From the NCBI GenBank assembly GCA_019054805.1, contig JAHQIY010000001.1, positions 5,098,501-5,162,500 on the forward strand: a stretch of 64,000 bases of DNA, read 5' to 3'. Positions 34,101 to 47,500 of this stretch are shown piece after piece (the stretch's first letter is position 1; the number at the start of each line of letters is the position of its first letter). The notes under the pieces are model-generated. The model worked only from the letters and a program-made list of their open reading frames with translations. It searched no databases and had not been told where the DNA came from. Source of the DNA: Brachionus manjavacas. Lineage: Eukaryota > Rotifera > Eurotatoria > Ploima > Brachionidae. The position numbers were made by a program, and so were the translations under genes.

Positions 34101-35691
34101 CTCAAGTCCTTATACGAAATTCGACGCTGCCGAATAAACAACCGAGACGTAAGTCTTTCCTAATTCTTTTATCTTTCATCTTCTAGAACAAGCTTTTAGA
34201 TAATCATCAATTCTGAACTCAATAATTTGTTGTTAAAACAGTACGATTTTGATATTAAAAAAAATTGTAGAAGCCTTAAGGAATTGGAAAAACTACTCGA
34301 GGTAATTGCTATCGAAATATCAGAAGAATTTAAAAAATATAACAAAAGATCACATGTAATCTTTTACCATTTAACCTTAAAACCCCTCTTAAATAACTTG
34401 AAGTTTTAAATATAAATGTAATTAGACTCTGGTATCTTTCAAATCAAGAAATCAAGCACACAATTCCAAGTCTTGCGAAAGAGCGACCAAATCTAGTGAA
34501 AGAAAGTATTTTAAAACCAGGTGATCAAATATTTTTTTTAATTTTCAATTTTTTTTATTAATCTTTTTAGTGAGGAAAATATAAGTCGATCAAACGAAAC
34601 ACCCAACAATGACATTCGTCTGAAAAATGAAAAACACAATATGCAGTATGATCAGTTGAAATCAGCTTATAGATCATTGTTGCCGAATGATATTTACAAA
34701 CAGTACTATCAGAGCAGAAGTAAATTTTTAATTTAATACTGCCAGTCCGCCTGCTGTGATGCATCAAAGTTCTAAAATCAAATAACAAAATTTTTTGTAT
34801 GAGAACATTCTTAAACTTATTGATAATTTTTATTGACTTAAATAAAATAAAACGTCAAAATTTTGAAATAATTGTGAGCTTTTTTCTAGATAATTTTATT
34901 CATTTTTTTTCTTTCAAAAAGGTTTTTTTTAAGTATTAAGGGCAATTATAAATTTTACATTGTTTTATAAAAAATCTGTTTTTAAATAAATGATTAAAAT
35001 TTCAAAACTTTTGGTACAATTAATCATCAAATTTTTGATGTTTTAATGGAGATTTTTTTGAGCAATGCAAAATATAATTTTCTAAGATTTTCTAAAGAAT
35101 ATATTTAAGAAAAATGACTAATCAATTATCAGAAAAACAAGCTCAAAATTGATATAAAATTTAATATTTCCAGACATTTGAAAATTAAACAAGAATTAAC
35201 TTACTTGAAATATTAAAGGATTTAATAACTAAATTAAATAAAAAAAATCAATAAGTTAAAAAAACAGGAAAATACTCATCTAAAATCATTTTGATTTTAG
35301 CTAAATTTATCCGGTTTTTTACTAATATTAAATAATTTAATTTGTTTAAAAATATTCGAACAAAGCTTAAATAATTTTTAAATGATTATTTTTAAATATT
35401 AAAATGAGAAGTTTTTTTTAAATTAAAATATTTGCTTATTAAAAGCATTAAAAGGCATTAAAATCTTAATTATTTTAAATTAAATTTTTGTTCAAGAAAT
35501 TTCCTTTTTTTAAGAAATCATTGATCATACTTGAATTAAAATTTCATTTTATATACATTACCAAATTGATTCGATTTTTCTAATTTATTCTTTTAGGTAA
35601 TACCAAGATAACTCCACAAAAGGATCAGCCGGCAAAAGACAAAGCGATTCTTTTACCAGTGATCAATCATAAAACTGGATTTACTACATAA
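28146..35691 (+). CDS. Large ankyrin-repeat protein (11 coding exons), possibly inversin-like
   Basis: Coding exons by frame and splice sites: 28146-28743, 28791-28865, 28921-29119, 29171-29304, 30504-30676, 31495-32704, 33907-34148, 34242-34355 (or to 34301), 34426-34520, 34571-34719 and 35597-35691. Phases agree throughout and give about 1,027 residues. Residues 1 to about 425 hold about 12 ankyrin repeats (for example GLTALHCASSRGHLECMKIL). The region to about residue 796, almost all one exon, is Lys/Asn/Asp/Glu-rich and disordered. The C-terminal 230 residues contain FDQQRLVLKSLYEIRRCRI, probably helical. There is no signal peptide or membrane span. The repeat region resembles inversin-type proteins, but no IQ motif was found, so function is open. 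A poly-A signal AATAAA is at 35753-35758. The ATG is immediately preceded by a strong acceptor. Confidence 0.8.
29305..30503 (+). other. Intron 4 of the ankyrin gene (1.2 kb), contains a perfect hairpin
   Basis: Donor GTAAGT at 29305, acceptor TTTTTAG ending at 30503. AT-rich. It holds the miRNA-like hairpin at 30037-30096; nothing else was recognised. Confidence 0.7.
30037..30096 (+). ncRNA. miRNA-precursor-like hairpin in an intron (candidate)
   Basis: The arm TAAAATGAACTATCTTT (30043-30059) pairs perfectly with AAAGATAGTTCATTTTA (30074-30090) across a 14 nt loop. After one mismatch and one wobble the stem extends with ATCT/AGAT, giving a stem of about 23 positions in 60 nt on the gene's sense strand. 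The seed is not one I recognise. It could equally be a small palindromic repeat. Confidence 0.3.
32705..33906 (+). other. Intron 6 of the ankyrin gene
   Basis: 1.2 kb between the Lys/Asn-rich exon and the conserved C-terminal exons. AT-rich, no recognised content. A further small in-phase exon inside it cannot be excluded. Confidence 0.5.
34720..35596 (+). other. Intron 10 of the ankyrin gene
   Basis: 877 bp of AT-rich sequence before the last coding exon. Nothing was recognised in it. Confidence 0.6.
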
Positions 35692-35752
35692 TTAAATTGT
35701 TATTCTGTTTACCTCTCATAACCTCTAAATAGCCGTTTAATATCATTACCAA

Positions 35753-35758
35753 AATAAA
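35753..35758 (+). terminator. Poly-A signal of the ankyrin gene
   Basis: AATAAA 62 bp after the stop, within an AAAATAAAATAAAAT run. The minus-strand signal of the convergent GY-rich gene (AATAAA, 35789-35784) lies 26 bp away, so the two 3' ends nearly touch. Confidence 0.55.
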
Positions 35759-35830
35759 ATAAAATTTAAACAAATCAAGTCTTTTTATTCAATCTAAAAA
35801 TAATTAAAGTTAAATTAAAATTAAATATTT

Positions 35831-35986
35831 CTATGAAGAGTATCCATGGTAATGATGGTGTTTATTATGATATCCAAAATGATGCCCAAATTGGTTGTGT
35901 CCTCCATTATAGTAACCATTGTAGCCACTGTATCCTCCAAAACCACCATAGCCGTAATCTGGATATCCGTAATGATAGAAGCTCAT
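35831..35986 (-). CDS. Small Gly/Tyr/His-rich peptide, 51 residues
   Basis: An uninterrupted frame from ATG (35986) to TAG (35831) encodes 51 residues: MSFYHYGYPDYGYGGFGGYS, then YNGYYNGGHNQFGHHFGYH and a HHHYHGYSS tail. By hand count Gly, Tyr and His make up well over half. Pro and Glu are nearly absent and there is no Cys. It has no clear signal peptide. Such GY-rich miniproteins occur in animals as structural, secreted-matrix, biomineral or antimicrobial peptides, but I cannot assign this one. The composition is far from the AT-rich background, where chance frames give Phe/Lys/Ile/Asn. It is tail to tail with the ankyrin gene, 139 bp away, with an AATAAA (minus) at 35789-35784. A 5' exon with a signal peptide cannot be excluded. 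Confidence 0.6.
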   Translation of the reverse strand: MSFYHYGYPDYGYGGFGGYSGYNGYYNGGHNQFGHHFGYHNKHHHYHGYSS

Positions 35987-38584
35987 TTTTAATTTTTTTC
36001 TTGAACAATTGATATTTTTAAATCATTATTTATAGATCTTTTTTTTTAATTATTGATTATTCAAGCGTGTTTTTCAAATCAATTCACGTCATTAAATTTA
36101 ATTTTTATAAAATGAAAATTATGCCAAAATTTTAATGCATTCAAAAAAATAAGTCTTGAAAAAAACTTAATTGATGTAGAAATTTAATAAAAATTTTGAT
36201 CTGAGGTGCGTCATGATATCCATGAAATCTCACAGAAACAACAGCAACCTCTTATTTCAGATAAAAATTGTGCCTTCGAAATGTCTTGATCGCCATTCCG
36301 CATCGTATTTTTCAATAGTAAAAAAAATACGAGTGTCATTTACGACAAAGGCCCTTTTTAAAAGCTGTTCAAAAAATTAACTTATAAAAGTATTCATAGA
36401 ATTAAACTAAAATTTAAGTTTTTTTCGTTAATCTTTATTTTTTTGGATTATTTAAAGATGTCAGTTTTGTATGATTAACAAAGATTAAAATTTAGGAAAA
36501 TAGAAAACTAAAAACTCGTGTGACTTTAAGTCATTTTTCAACAAATTTATTCCTTTTTTAAAAAATTCAAATTACGACTTTGATTTGAGTCTTTAATGCA
36601 GCTGTAATCTAAAATGAATCTTAATTCTCCTGTCGAAAAAATTAAGAAGAAATGACCTTATCTGCTTATTTAGCCACCCAGTCAACCCCAATGTAACATC
36701 GAAGAAAAGTGTCACAATTCATCATTTTGCATTAGTTATCATTGTTTTTTATCAAGTAAAAGAAACAAACCATCGAAAATTTTGAAGGAAAATTTTGAAA
36801 TTGGTAATTTAATTTAATTTCATCGATTTAAGACAAGTCATAGATAAAGATTGATTTTGTGATCAAATTTTGTTGACTGGTCCATTTAGTTAAGTTCATT
36901 ATTGAATATTCTATTATCAATTGCTTCGATTGAAGTAGTTTTAAGCGTACAATTGCTAATTTTAAGCCCTCCATCTTTAAGATGTGCTTTTTTTAAAATA
37001 TTTTTTATAATTTTATTTAAATTCATATGAATTATTTTTTGTCTTTTAAATGACTCTTTATCTTATTTTATTTTTAATGAAAACATTTTTTTTATTTGAA
37101 TAAATTTTTTTTGTTAATAAATTTAATTAAAACAAAAATTATTTAATAGAAAAAAAACAATGTTATATTTATATTTCCTTGATATTTTTATAATTAGATG
37201 AGTACCTGTAGCCAGCCGAATTCGGAATTCCATTTTGTGGTTTATTCGCATATTTATTTTTTCGAATAATTTAAAAATTTCTGACAGGTAAGTAAAATAG
37301 AAATATTTAAAAATTTTCGTTCACATAAATTTTATTTTTCTTTTCGTTCAATTTGTTTTTGTTATTTCAAATTTGAAATTATCTAATTAACAGGGAATCA
37401 TCGGTATCTTGCATTGAAAGCTATTTTAAAAATTAATTCCAAACCTTTTTCTAAAATTTCAAAATAATTATTATTATTATTAAGTATCAAGTATAAAATT
37501 AATAAGTAAAATTTTTTTAATTACAGAATTTTATTTGAACACCAAATATCTTTTTCCACAGTGCTTATTAGATCATTTAAATTTACTAAATTTACCATGT
37601 AAAAAAATTTTATTAATCTTAAGAAAATTGTCCAAATATTATCACTTACCGAAAAATAATAAAATAATTTAAAAAAATTCTAATTTCGCGAGATATTGGG
37701 TGGTCAAACAACCATTGTAATACAGTGAACAATTTCGACTAATTAAGCATTTAAAATCTTTAGATCCATTTTTCCCTAAAAAATTCTATTTTGCAATTTT
37801 AATTTTTTTTACCTTATTTGACTAAAATTTTCCAATTTTTACTAAAAAAACAGTAAAAAATTGGAACATCATTTTATTTTTTTGCCAAAATTAAATTATC
37901 ACATTTCCGGAAAGATACTTATTTTCATTTTTTTTGTGAATACTTGATCAAATAGCCTACATAACTGGAAAAGTTTTAATTAACCCAAAATTATGTTTTA
38001 AAGATTTGATTTAAGGCAAGTGGAGCTTTTGAGATATTAATCCGTTGAATTATACTAAAAAAAATTTGATACTTAGTCTGAAAATTCATGATTTTCAAGG
38101 AATAAAGGAAGAAAAAATTTTCCTTAAAAAATAAGATCGAAAAAAAGTTCAATCCTAAATTTAAAATCTTAAAAAAAATTTTTTTTTCTTTAATTGTCAT
38201 TTTAAGGAAAAAAGAAACTTCAATTTGAATTTTTCTTGTTTTGATTCGATCACCAAGTCTTGATGCTTTTAATGGTAAAAAACCAAAAAAAAATTAAAAT
38301 ATTAGTCATTTATTTATATTATACAATTCAAAAAGATTTTTTTTTGAGCGATCAAAATAGTCATGATTGAATTTATCTGAAACAATACTCCATTTCAAAA
38401 AAGAATAGTCTAAAAGTTATTGATTAATTAATTTTAAAATTAAAAAATTTTACACATCAATTCAATTTCAATTATTTGATACAAAAAAAATTTCTCTATT
38501 CGTACAAAAGTAAGAAAGGTGTCAAGCTATAACAACTAAAACGCCTAAAAGAAAACAAAAACAACTGTGCACAGAACAGAGGTC
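35987..38584. other. 2.6 kb intergenic region
   Basis: AT-rich. It contains the upstream region of the GY-rich gene and the 3' flank of KIF23. A more balanced patch at about 36205-36310 has no recognised identity. No supportable gene. Confidence 0.6.
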
Positions 38585-41500
38585 TTAAACATTGGCCACA
38601 TTCCTTGTTTTTGTAAAACTCGAATGTCCCTCTATAGCTATCGAACACCTTTCTTCGATTAAATTGCGGTCTTCGACCGGGTTGTCACTGTCAAACGGTC
38701 TTTTCAAAGGCCGTCCAATTTCCTGCTGTCTAGTCTCCAAAGTCTCTACATCCGTGAATATGATGTTCGCTCCACCAGATGGCGATCTAATGATGTCGCC
38801 TTTGATCAAGTTGGTTCGAATTTCGCCATTTTCGTCCTGTTGCTGATGAGTGAGCACGTACTTGGACGACTTTTTGGCGTCATGCAGCTCCAATTTGCTT
38901 ACCGATTTTTTGCGGTGCATTTTGGGCTGGAGCACAGTGTCAGTTTTGGATATTGTTGGGGGCTTGTGATCCAGCCACATCTCTGCCGACTTGGACCTTC
39001 GCGCGGCGCGTCTGTTCGCCACTGGGATGCCTTCTTTGGACTTGGCCGGCGTTTGGTATCTATTGTAAGCGGCTGAGTTGAGTATGGAGCCGACTACTCG
39101 GCCTGTAGACGGCGTCTGAGAGCTAGAACTGGTCTTTATGGCTGAATTGACATTGGCGATCCTTGTTCTCACTGGTGTGTCATTGACTGTGCTGCCCATG
39201 CTGCTGCTTGGAACGCTGGAGCTCGAAATAGGCCTGTCTGACACCTGGGTGCTTCCGCTGTTGTTGGTCGAGCTGCAGCTTGACATGAAGCCATTGCTTG
39301 GCGTGTTCATCACATTTCTTGAATTGTGAGCCAAAGGTGTCCGCTGGTAAGAGCTGTTGGTATTGATTATTTTTTCCAGAGCTTTTATTTTGCTGTCAAA
39401 TTTTAGTTGTTCTTTTTCCTTGCTTTCCAAGCGGTTCTTGTACTCGGTGCGCTCCTCTTTCAAGCGATCGAGTTCGTCATTTACTTCGCGCAGTTTGACA
39501 TAAAATTGCTGCTTTACCAAGTCTGTTTCGTGTATGAGGGCATCGCGACGACGCTGAAACTCTTCCAAGTAGTCGATTATGCGCTTGATGGTTTGGTCGT
39601 CGTCGGGAGAGAATATGTCCAAAGGAGGAAAGCTTTCGGTCATCAGCGAATAATTACTTTGGATTGACAAACATTAGGGTAAAGATTAAAAACTGGATTC
39701 AAAGTTACTTTTGCTGTAAGCTGTTCAGCAAGACCAAGTTGTGGTTTTCGAGTTCGTCGAATGTTATCTTGACGTTTATGTTGGAATTAACTGATGCCGA
39801 TTTGGGAATCTTCGAGCCCTGGTTCACGTTGGTTTCCGAGCTGACCGGAACAAGCACATCTTTGACCAGGTCACTAAATTTAAGAACATTCTAAAAAAAA
39901 TTAGTCAATAAGAATTTTTTTAAATTGAATAAAATGTTAAAATTTTTTAGAAAAATTTTCTTTTTTTTGTTCTAGAACTTGAATTTGTAGTGAAAAGTGG
40001 TGTTGGAAAATTTTTTTATCGATTAAGATAATTATAGAATTTTTCAAGATAAATTATCAAAAATTTTTAGTCTTTGCGATTTTAATAATAAGTGATCAAT
40101 AAAGGTTTGAAGATGCTAAATTTTATTTTTTATCAACTTTTTTTTTCTCTTAAATTTTAAAAAGTAATTACTTTTTTGAAAATTCAAACAAAATAAAAGA
40201 AAAAATTATTTTTTTTTCAATTTTTTTACACTATTTTTTGTTGTAAAATACATATCAGAAAAAACTTCATATCTAAAAGGTTTTTGGACTAGATCATTAA
40301 TATAATGAAATTTATTTTTTAATTCGATAAAGGTAAAGTAACAGATGATAACTAAAAACATATAAAAACTGAAAAAAAATAGTTCAATTTAAAAACAATT
40401 TCAAATCTTCAACAATTTCAAAGACAGAATTGGAATCCTCAGAGTTTGTTTTATTGTTAGTTTTATTAACTTTTTGAAACTAACAAAAAAATGCATCAAA
40501 GAGAGACTCATCAAAATCATGTGTATCTTTTCTATGAAAAAATTAGTCAATTAGGAAAAAAATTTACTTTCGACCATAAATGAAAACGACAATTATTTTT
40601 CCGAAAACAACCAACAGACTTCACCTAGTGTTAAATAAAAAGATCATGTTCGAGAAAAACATTTATTTTGGGTTACTGTGACTGCGAAAAGAATAGAATT
40701 AAATGGATCATGCCGATAAGATGGATTACCCTGCAAATTTGCCTATTGAAGATTTTTGGTCAATATTGTAAAGAATAGTCTTCGAGGATGGCTGGGAAGC
40801 GAACAACTTCAACATTTGAGGTTCAGGATACTAAAATTTTCAAATGACAAAATTCGAAGAAATGATATAATATAAAAAAGTTAATAATAAATTTTCTATT
40901 TTAAAAAAACAAATTTATTGAAATATAAAAATCACATTTAAAGCTAATTTTTAAATCAAAATTAAGTTTTAAAAAATGTCAAAAAGTAATATAAAAAAAG
41001 AAAGTTTTAATAAAAGATTATTTTTCTTTCATTAAAATTAAATTAAATTTAAATGTTTAATTATTAACTTTTGAAATTTCAAGGTATTTTTTCTGCCATC
41101 TTATAGATCTAGATTTATTATCAAAAAGAAATCTCAAAAAAAATTATAAATTAAAATCAATTTGAAAAAGAATAAATAAAGTTAAAAAAACTTTAATAAA
41201 AAAAAATTTAGAAGCTGATAAACTTAAAAAAATATCCTTGACAGATTTAGTTTTAGGTTTTTTTTTAAGTTTTACTTTTTTTTTGTTTTAAATCTTCATC
41301 CTAAAGAAACTTATTTAAAATGGGGGGCTAAATTCAATCAAAAAAAAACTAGGTTAGACAAAACAATTTTTTTCAATTTTTAAAAAAAATTCCAAATTTA
41401 CGACTCAATTTAAAAGTAATCTTTTGTTATTTTTTAAAATACTCAAGAAACTTTAAATTCAAATAAAAGTTAAATTCTTAAGTGAAAAAAAATATTTGTT

Positions 41501-44500
41501 TAATGTTATTTATTTTAAAGAGTTTAAGGTTCAGTTGTTCGTGAGAAGAGCATTTCATTTCATTTACACTTATTGTGTATTCATTTTTAGTAATTGAGGA
41601 AAATGCGTTTTAAAATGAATCAATCGGAATCTAATCAATCAAAGATTTTAATGCCGAATAATTTTGGACTTATTTGAATAAATCTTGATAATTTATTTAC
41701 GCAATTTAATTAAATGGTAGTTTTAATTTTTACAGAACTATATTTTTACATTTTAAACCAAAGAAATTTATAATTAAAATTAAAATTTAAAAGATTCTCG
41801 AATTTAAAATATTTTGAGCGAATTTATAAAAGAGATTTTGTTATTAAATATTTAAAAAAATAATCTTTTTAATTACGCAAATTTACACAAGGCTAAAACA
41901 AAAAAATGCAAATATTAAAATTATAAAAATATCATAATAACTAAATAGAAGTGCTTTAAATTAAAACATCATTAAGCATTTAAATTTGCTAGAAAAAAAA
42001 TCAAGGAAAACCATTTAAAATTCCATTTATTCTAATAGATTGATTTTGTTTATAATTTACTCTTTATGATTTTTTGTTGCTGAGTATTGTTCACTGATAC
42101 TTGAAAGCACAGAATATAAAAAAGTAAATTTGTTAATTGTTGAATACCCAATTCCATAGTGTAATTGCTACCTTACTTTTTCCTACTTTTTTTCTCAAAC
42201 CTGAACTATGTAAACATGTGCCACATGGAACAATCTGTGTCTTCTTTACTTCTTAATTTTTTTATCTCATTTTATTAACTTTAATTTTATTTTGATTTAG
42301 ATTTTTTTTAATTTATTCTAAAGGAGTCCTAGCTCTGTACGGAAAAAAAATAAAATAAAGAATAAATAATAATTTCATCAATCTTAATGAATGAAAAGGT
42401 TTAGATATTTATCTTAAAATAAACTAAATATTCAAATATTAAAGCCCCTTTAAAGAAATATTTTTAGAGAAAAGTGCAAAAGTTCCAAAAGAATTATACG
42501 AGTTAAAATTTTTAATGAAAGAAAAAATTATTTTAATTTAAAAACAAATTTTTATTTTAATTTTGGAAGATGTAATTTAACTGCTGTTGATGATTTAAGT
42601 TGTTTTAACAATATTAAATATTAATCTTAAATTTTTTTAATTTGATATCCTGCATTAAAACAAATGAGCAAGATTTATAAAAATTCCTTAATCTGTTTTT
42701 CTTTTAATTATTTGGAATGACGTTTTCAAAAATATTTTGAAAAATTTCAATTTCTTAGTTTAGATTATGTTCGATAAACTAGAGAAAAGTCCTAGAAAAA
42801 AATGAAAAGTTAAAATATTGATTTTGACTCATTAATTTCCTTAATTAAAAAAAAAAAATTTGTTTCAAATAATAATAATCGTTTTTGAAAGAAATTTTAC
42901 CTTTAAAAAAAATTTTAAAATAAAAAAAATACGAATAAATCAAATTGAGAATTAAAATTCTTGGATCTCAAAGACAAAATAAAACTTAAACTTTTTTTAT
43001 TTTTCTTTTACAAAAAGATCCATAATTTCTTTCACGTTAATAAATGTTAGTTAACTATTTGCTAATTTAATTAAAATCACCGCTATATTAATAAAAACAT
43101 ATGTATTTAAAAAAAAATTTAAATTTAATAAAAAAATTATTATTTTTTAATTAAATCTAGAACAAAATAATGTCTACATCTAGCCATTGGAATGTTGTAA
43201 ATCGGGCTCAACTTGATGTCAGGATGACAAATTTATTTGAAGCGACTGCCATAGCTGATTCTGCAGTTTACAGCACTTCTTTACTTCTACTATTATTAAA
43301 ATGTTATTTAAAAATTAATTAATTTTTTTCGATATTATTTCTTATTAAAAAAAATTGATAAAAAATTTAAAATAAGTTTAGAAAGCGAAGAGATATGTTT
43401 CCAATCAGATCTGTTAGTAGTTTTGAATAAGAATTAGAGTTTAAAAATTCCTAAGCTTACTCAAGTCAATTAGTTCAAAATTTAAATGCTCTATGTTCTT
43501 AAATATAGAAAATTACAAATCAGTTAAAGCTAAGCTTAATTCTCACTTTCGCTTAGTTTTTGATTTTAGCTGGCTTAACTTAAGAAATTACTCCCATCAC
43601 TACTATTTTCCAAAAGAGGTAAGTAATAAACTGACTAAAAGTTATAATTTTTCGATATCAAAATTATTTGATTTTATATTTGAAGTTAATTTATTTATTT
43701 ATTGAATTGAATTAACCTCCTTTAATGAGAAGTAAAAAAAATAAAGAAGAGACAAAAAATAAAAATAAAATTTTTTGTTTTTGTGTTTTTATTTTTTAAT
43801 GAAAAAATAGTTTTACCTAAAAATAAAATTATAAAATAAAAAAGGAACATTAGTTCGAAAATAGAAAAAGGCATGAGAGTAAGAATGTAAGATAATTTGG
43901 ACCAAAATTCATGAATTTCTTTTATTTTGAATTAGCTCATTTAGGAGAGTTCTGTAATGTTTTAATTTTAAATTGCAAAGACATAACCAAATTGAATCAG
44001 ATATACCATTATTACAAATCAGATTAATCTTAAGATTTTCTTTAAGTATATTTACTGTAATTTTTGAGGTTTCAATTTTAAAGTACTTGGAAATAAGAAC
44101 CAAGTCGGAGGAAAAAGATTTATTAAAGGGGGGGTTATTTAGCATTTATTTTAAAAATTGTGAGAATAAATAATTATAATTAATTGTATCAATAAAAGTT
44201 AGTTTTGAGAATAGATAAAGTTCATCAAAGTTGAATACTTTCAGTACTTTTAAGACTCGTGACATGTGACAGTAGGTTTTTAAACCAAAAATTTGTCTAA
44301 TTAAGCTATTTTGTAATTTATTTATTGAATCCTTTGTGGTCGAATTAAGAGTGAGAGCCTTAAGACCATATGTGAATTTAGATAAGCAATATGTTTTGTA
44401 TATAAATGATTTGAATTTAGGTGAAGAGGTAGGACTATTTTTAATTTTAATAATATTAATGAAATAAAATTTTTTTATAAGAATGGCTTTTTTAATTTTG

Positions 44501-47500
44501 TAATCAGGAAAAAAGAAGTAATATCGGTCTTTCATGAGAGGTGCACTAGCCTGTTGATTAATTTTGAAATTCCAAATTCCAAGTTGATGCAACTATGTTT
44601 GTTGCACTGTGTTACATTTACAGAACTAATTCTGTACTAATAGAAAAAAAGTTATTTATTATTCTTTTAATATCAAAAGATAAATAAACTTAGCTTTTCT
44701 ACCTTTTATTATTTTAATTAATTATTTTTACTCATTTATTAATAATTTACCTCTTATTTTTAATTATTCTGACTTCAACAAAACTAAAATCATGCAATTC
44801 GGTTAAGATTGTAATCAATTGAGTCATTCTGTTCCATTGGTGGTCATACTGGTGAAAGAATTTAGAGAAGGTTTCGAATCGAGATATATCGAATATCCAA
44901 TTCCATTGTGTAATTGCTAGCTAGTAATTTCTTCTTTTTTTCCGGAATTATCAAATATTTAAACATGTCTAACCTATAGCTATTTAACTTATCGATTTTA
45001 ATTTTCTTTTCATTACCTAGACTTTTTTATTTTTATTTAATTTTTTTTAATTATATATTTTTATTCTGAAGGAGCATTATCTAATTACAGATTAGATGTT
45101 ACAGATTAACAAATAAAAAAATTAAGAACCCCTGCAAAAAATTTAATAAATATATGATGAATTACTATTTACTGAGATTCAAAAATACGAATATCAAGAT
45201 TCTTTATCAGACAACAATATTATTGAAGCTCCAGAATTAAGAAAAAAGAAAAATTGGACTTACAATAAAGGGATGAGGTATAATAAAACATAAAAAAAGA
45301 GAATAAAAAAATTTTTTTTCATACTTTAAATAAGAGAGAAATACAACATAATTTTTTTTTGGACGAGGGGCTTTGACGCATAAAAATTAAACCATCGCAT
45401 AATGAATAAATCCTTTTAAAAATAATTTAATAGTCTTGGAATGCCAAGGCAAAAAATTGACTGTATTTTCTTAACCAAACTTAATTCAGAGGTTGATTTG
45501 GAAAATTTTTTAAACAGTAGCCTAAACAATCATCAGGACATTCTAACTATTGTACTATCTTCTTAGATTACAGCGATTGTCATAAAACACTCGTCATAGG
45601 CGTGAACATGCATCCAATATTAAATCATACTGAAATTTAGACTCAAGCTAAATAAGCATGGAATATCCGTCAAGTATAAGGAAATAATTGAGAATTTAAT
45701 TTATTGAAATATTTCCAAGCCGTTTCATATTTATCAAAATCTGCTTCTCAACCATAACCATAATGGTGACCGTATACCAATACTTACAATACAGAGCTAT
45801 ATGAAATATTGAAGGATGCGTGATGAAAAACACTTATAATATGGTAACACAGCCTAAATGTATTTAATGTAAATTCGATGACGTAATTTGAAAAACCGAA
45901 ATATATCAGTCGTTTTATTATTTTTTTTTAAACAACCACATATTCTTGTAGATCTTGAAGAGAGGAATCCAAATATATATATGAAATATTTTTTAAAAAT
46001 TTTTAAACTTTTTTTTTTAATTCAAAGTTTTTTTTCGGCTTATTCCGTAGAATTTTTCAAATTAGTAATTATGTTTGACAATTTTTGATCCGATGACGGA
46101 ACAAGTTTGAACTGACCTTATTTGCTTATCGTTTTCAGTGGGTCTTAATTAGTAGAAAATAATTTTACTAGAATTTTAAGATAGCCGATGGGTTCGTTGT
46201 CTAATGTTGTTATTTTTTATGGGTTAAGAGGTTAATGAGGTATCACCTCAATACCCAAAAATCCCACCCATTTACCCCTAAAAATAAAATATTTAACATA
46301 ATTAGACTGAAAGCACAAAAATGATCACAATGGCGTCATTTTTTTATGAAAAATTTAAAATTTTGTTTCTCTTGTTTTTACAAAAATAATTTGATTTTAT
46401 TTGATAAAAATATTCATTCTGTATTATCAAAAATCGTCAATATATTATAAAAATGAATCAGAACAAACAAAAAGAAGTCAAAAAAAAAAGTTTACGATGA
46501 AAGATCTTGATAACGCAAAAAAAGATGTTTTTGAAAAAAAATTGAACACTACTCAAGCTTTAAATTTATGCTACATTCCGAGACAGATTTTTTAAACTAA
46601 CCTTTTTAACTAGAAAAAAATCAAACATAAAATTTATTTTGAATTCGTTAATAGTTCGTTTAAATTTTTTTCTAAATAGTTATGTTTTAGCGTATATTTA
46701 AAAGAATAATAATAAAGAATATTTTAAATATTTATATTTTTAAAAATAACACTTAAAATCCTTTTTTTAATTATTATCGGGCTAATTGGGTGAATTCGGT
46801 GAATATTCTGGAAAGAGGTTAGTTTTGGGGCAAAATATATATGGTTTTCGGGGTATTTCGGTTAAACCAATTATCCCTATTAGCCCTAACATAATTAACC
46901 GCAGGAGGTAAATGGGTGAGTCAAAAAAATAGGTCTAATTCGGTGACAATTTTTGGAGTTTTCGAACAAAATGGATTCGTTTTATGCAATAAAAAAATAG
47001 GTCACCCGGTTAGGCTCATTTACCATAATTAAATAAAGTTATTGATTTAATAGTCATTTGTAAAAATTTAACAACAAGCTATTTAAGTTAAATAATTCAA
47101 ATTTAGAAACAAAATTTGTGTAAATTAAATTTATGTTATTGAAAATTGAAAGCTTAAACGTTGAAAACTTCACCATTGATCTCTTGATCACAAAGCAATT
47201 TATTAATCTTATTAATCTTGAAATATTTTTTAGAGATCATTTAATTAATCAAGGAGATCGATTAAATGTCCCTTTTATTCCTACCTTTTTGTGCATTCTA
47301 AGTATTCCTTGAAAAAAAATCAGTCATGGACAGAATTGAGTTAAAGCAAATTTTTCGATTATTTCATTATTCTAAAGCAATTATTTTCTAAGGGATATTT
47401 TATAAATTCAATGAAGAAAAAATTTTATTGTTTAATTTATAACTAATCACAAATATAATTTTCTTTAAACAAACTGTGGAATAAACGGGGTCCGGGGCGC

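Noticed and set aside
38592-39667. Several plus-strand frames over the KIF23 tail exon
   Set aside because: Antisense shadows of the kinesin-6 tail exon.
43493-43705. 70-codon plus-strand frame in the KIF23 intron
   Set aside because: No family features and composition of background; possibly repeat debris, but not supportable.
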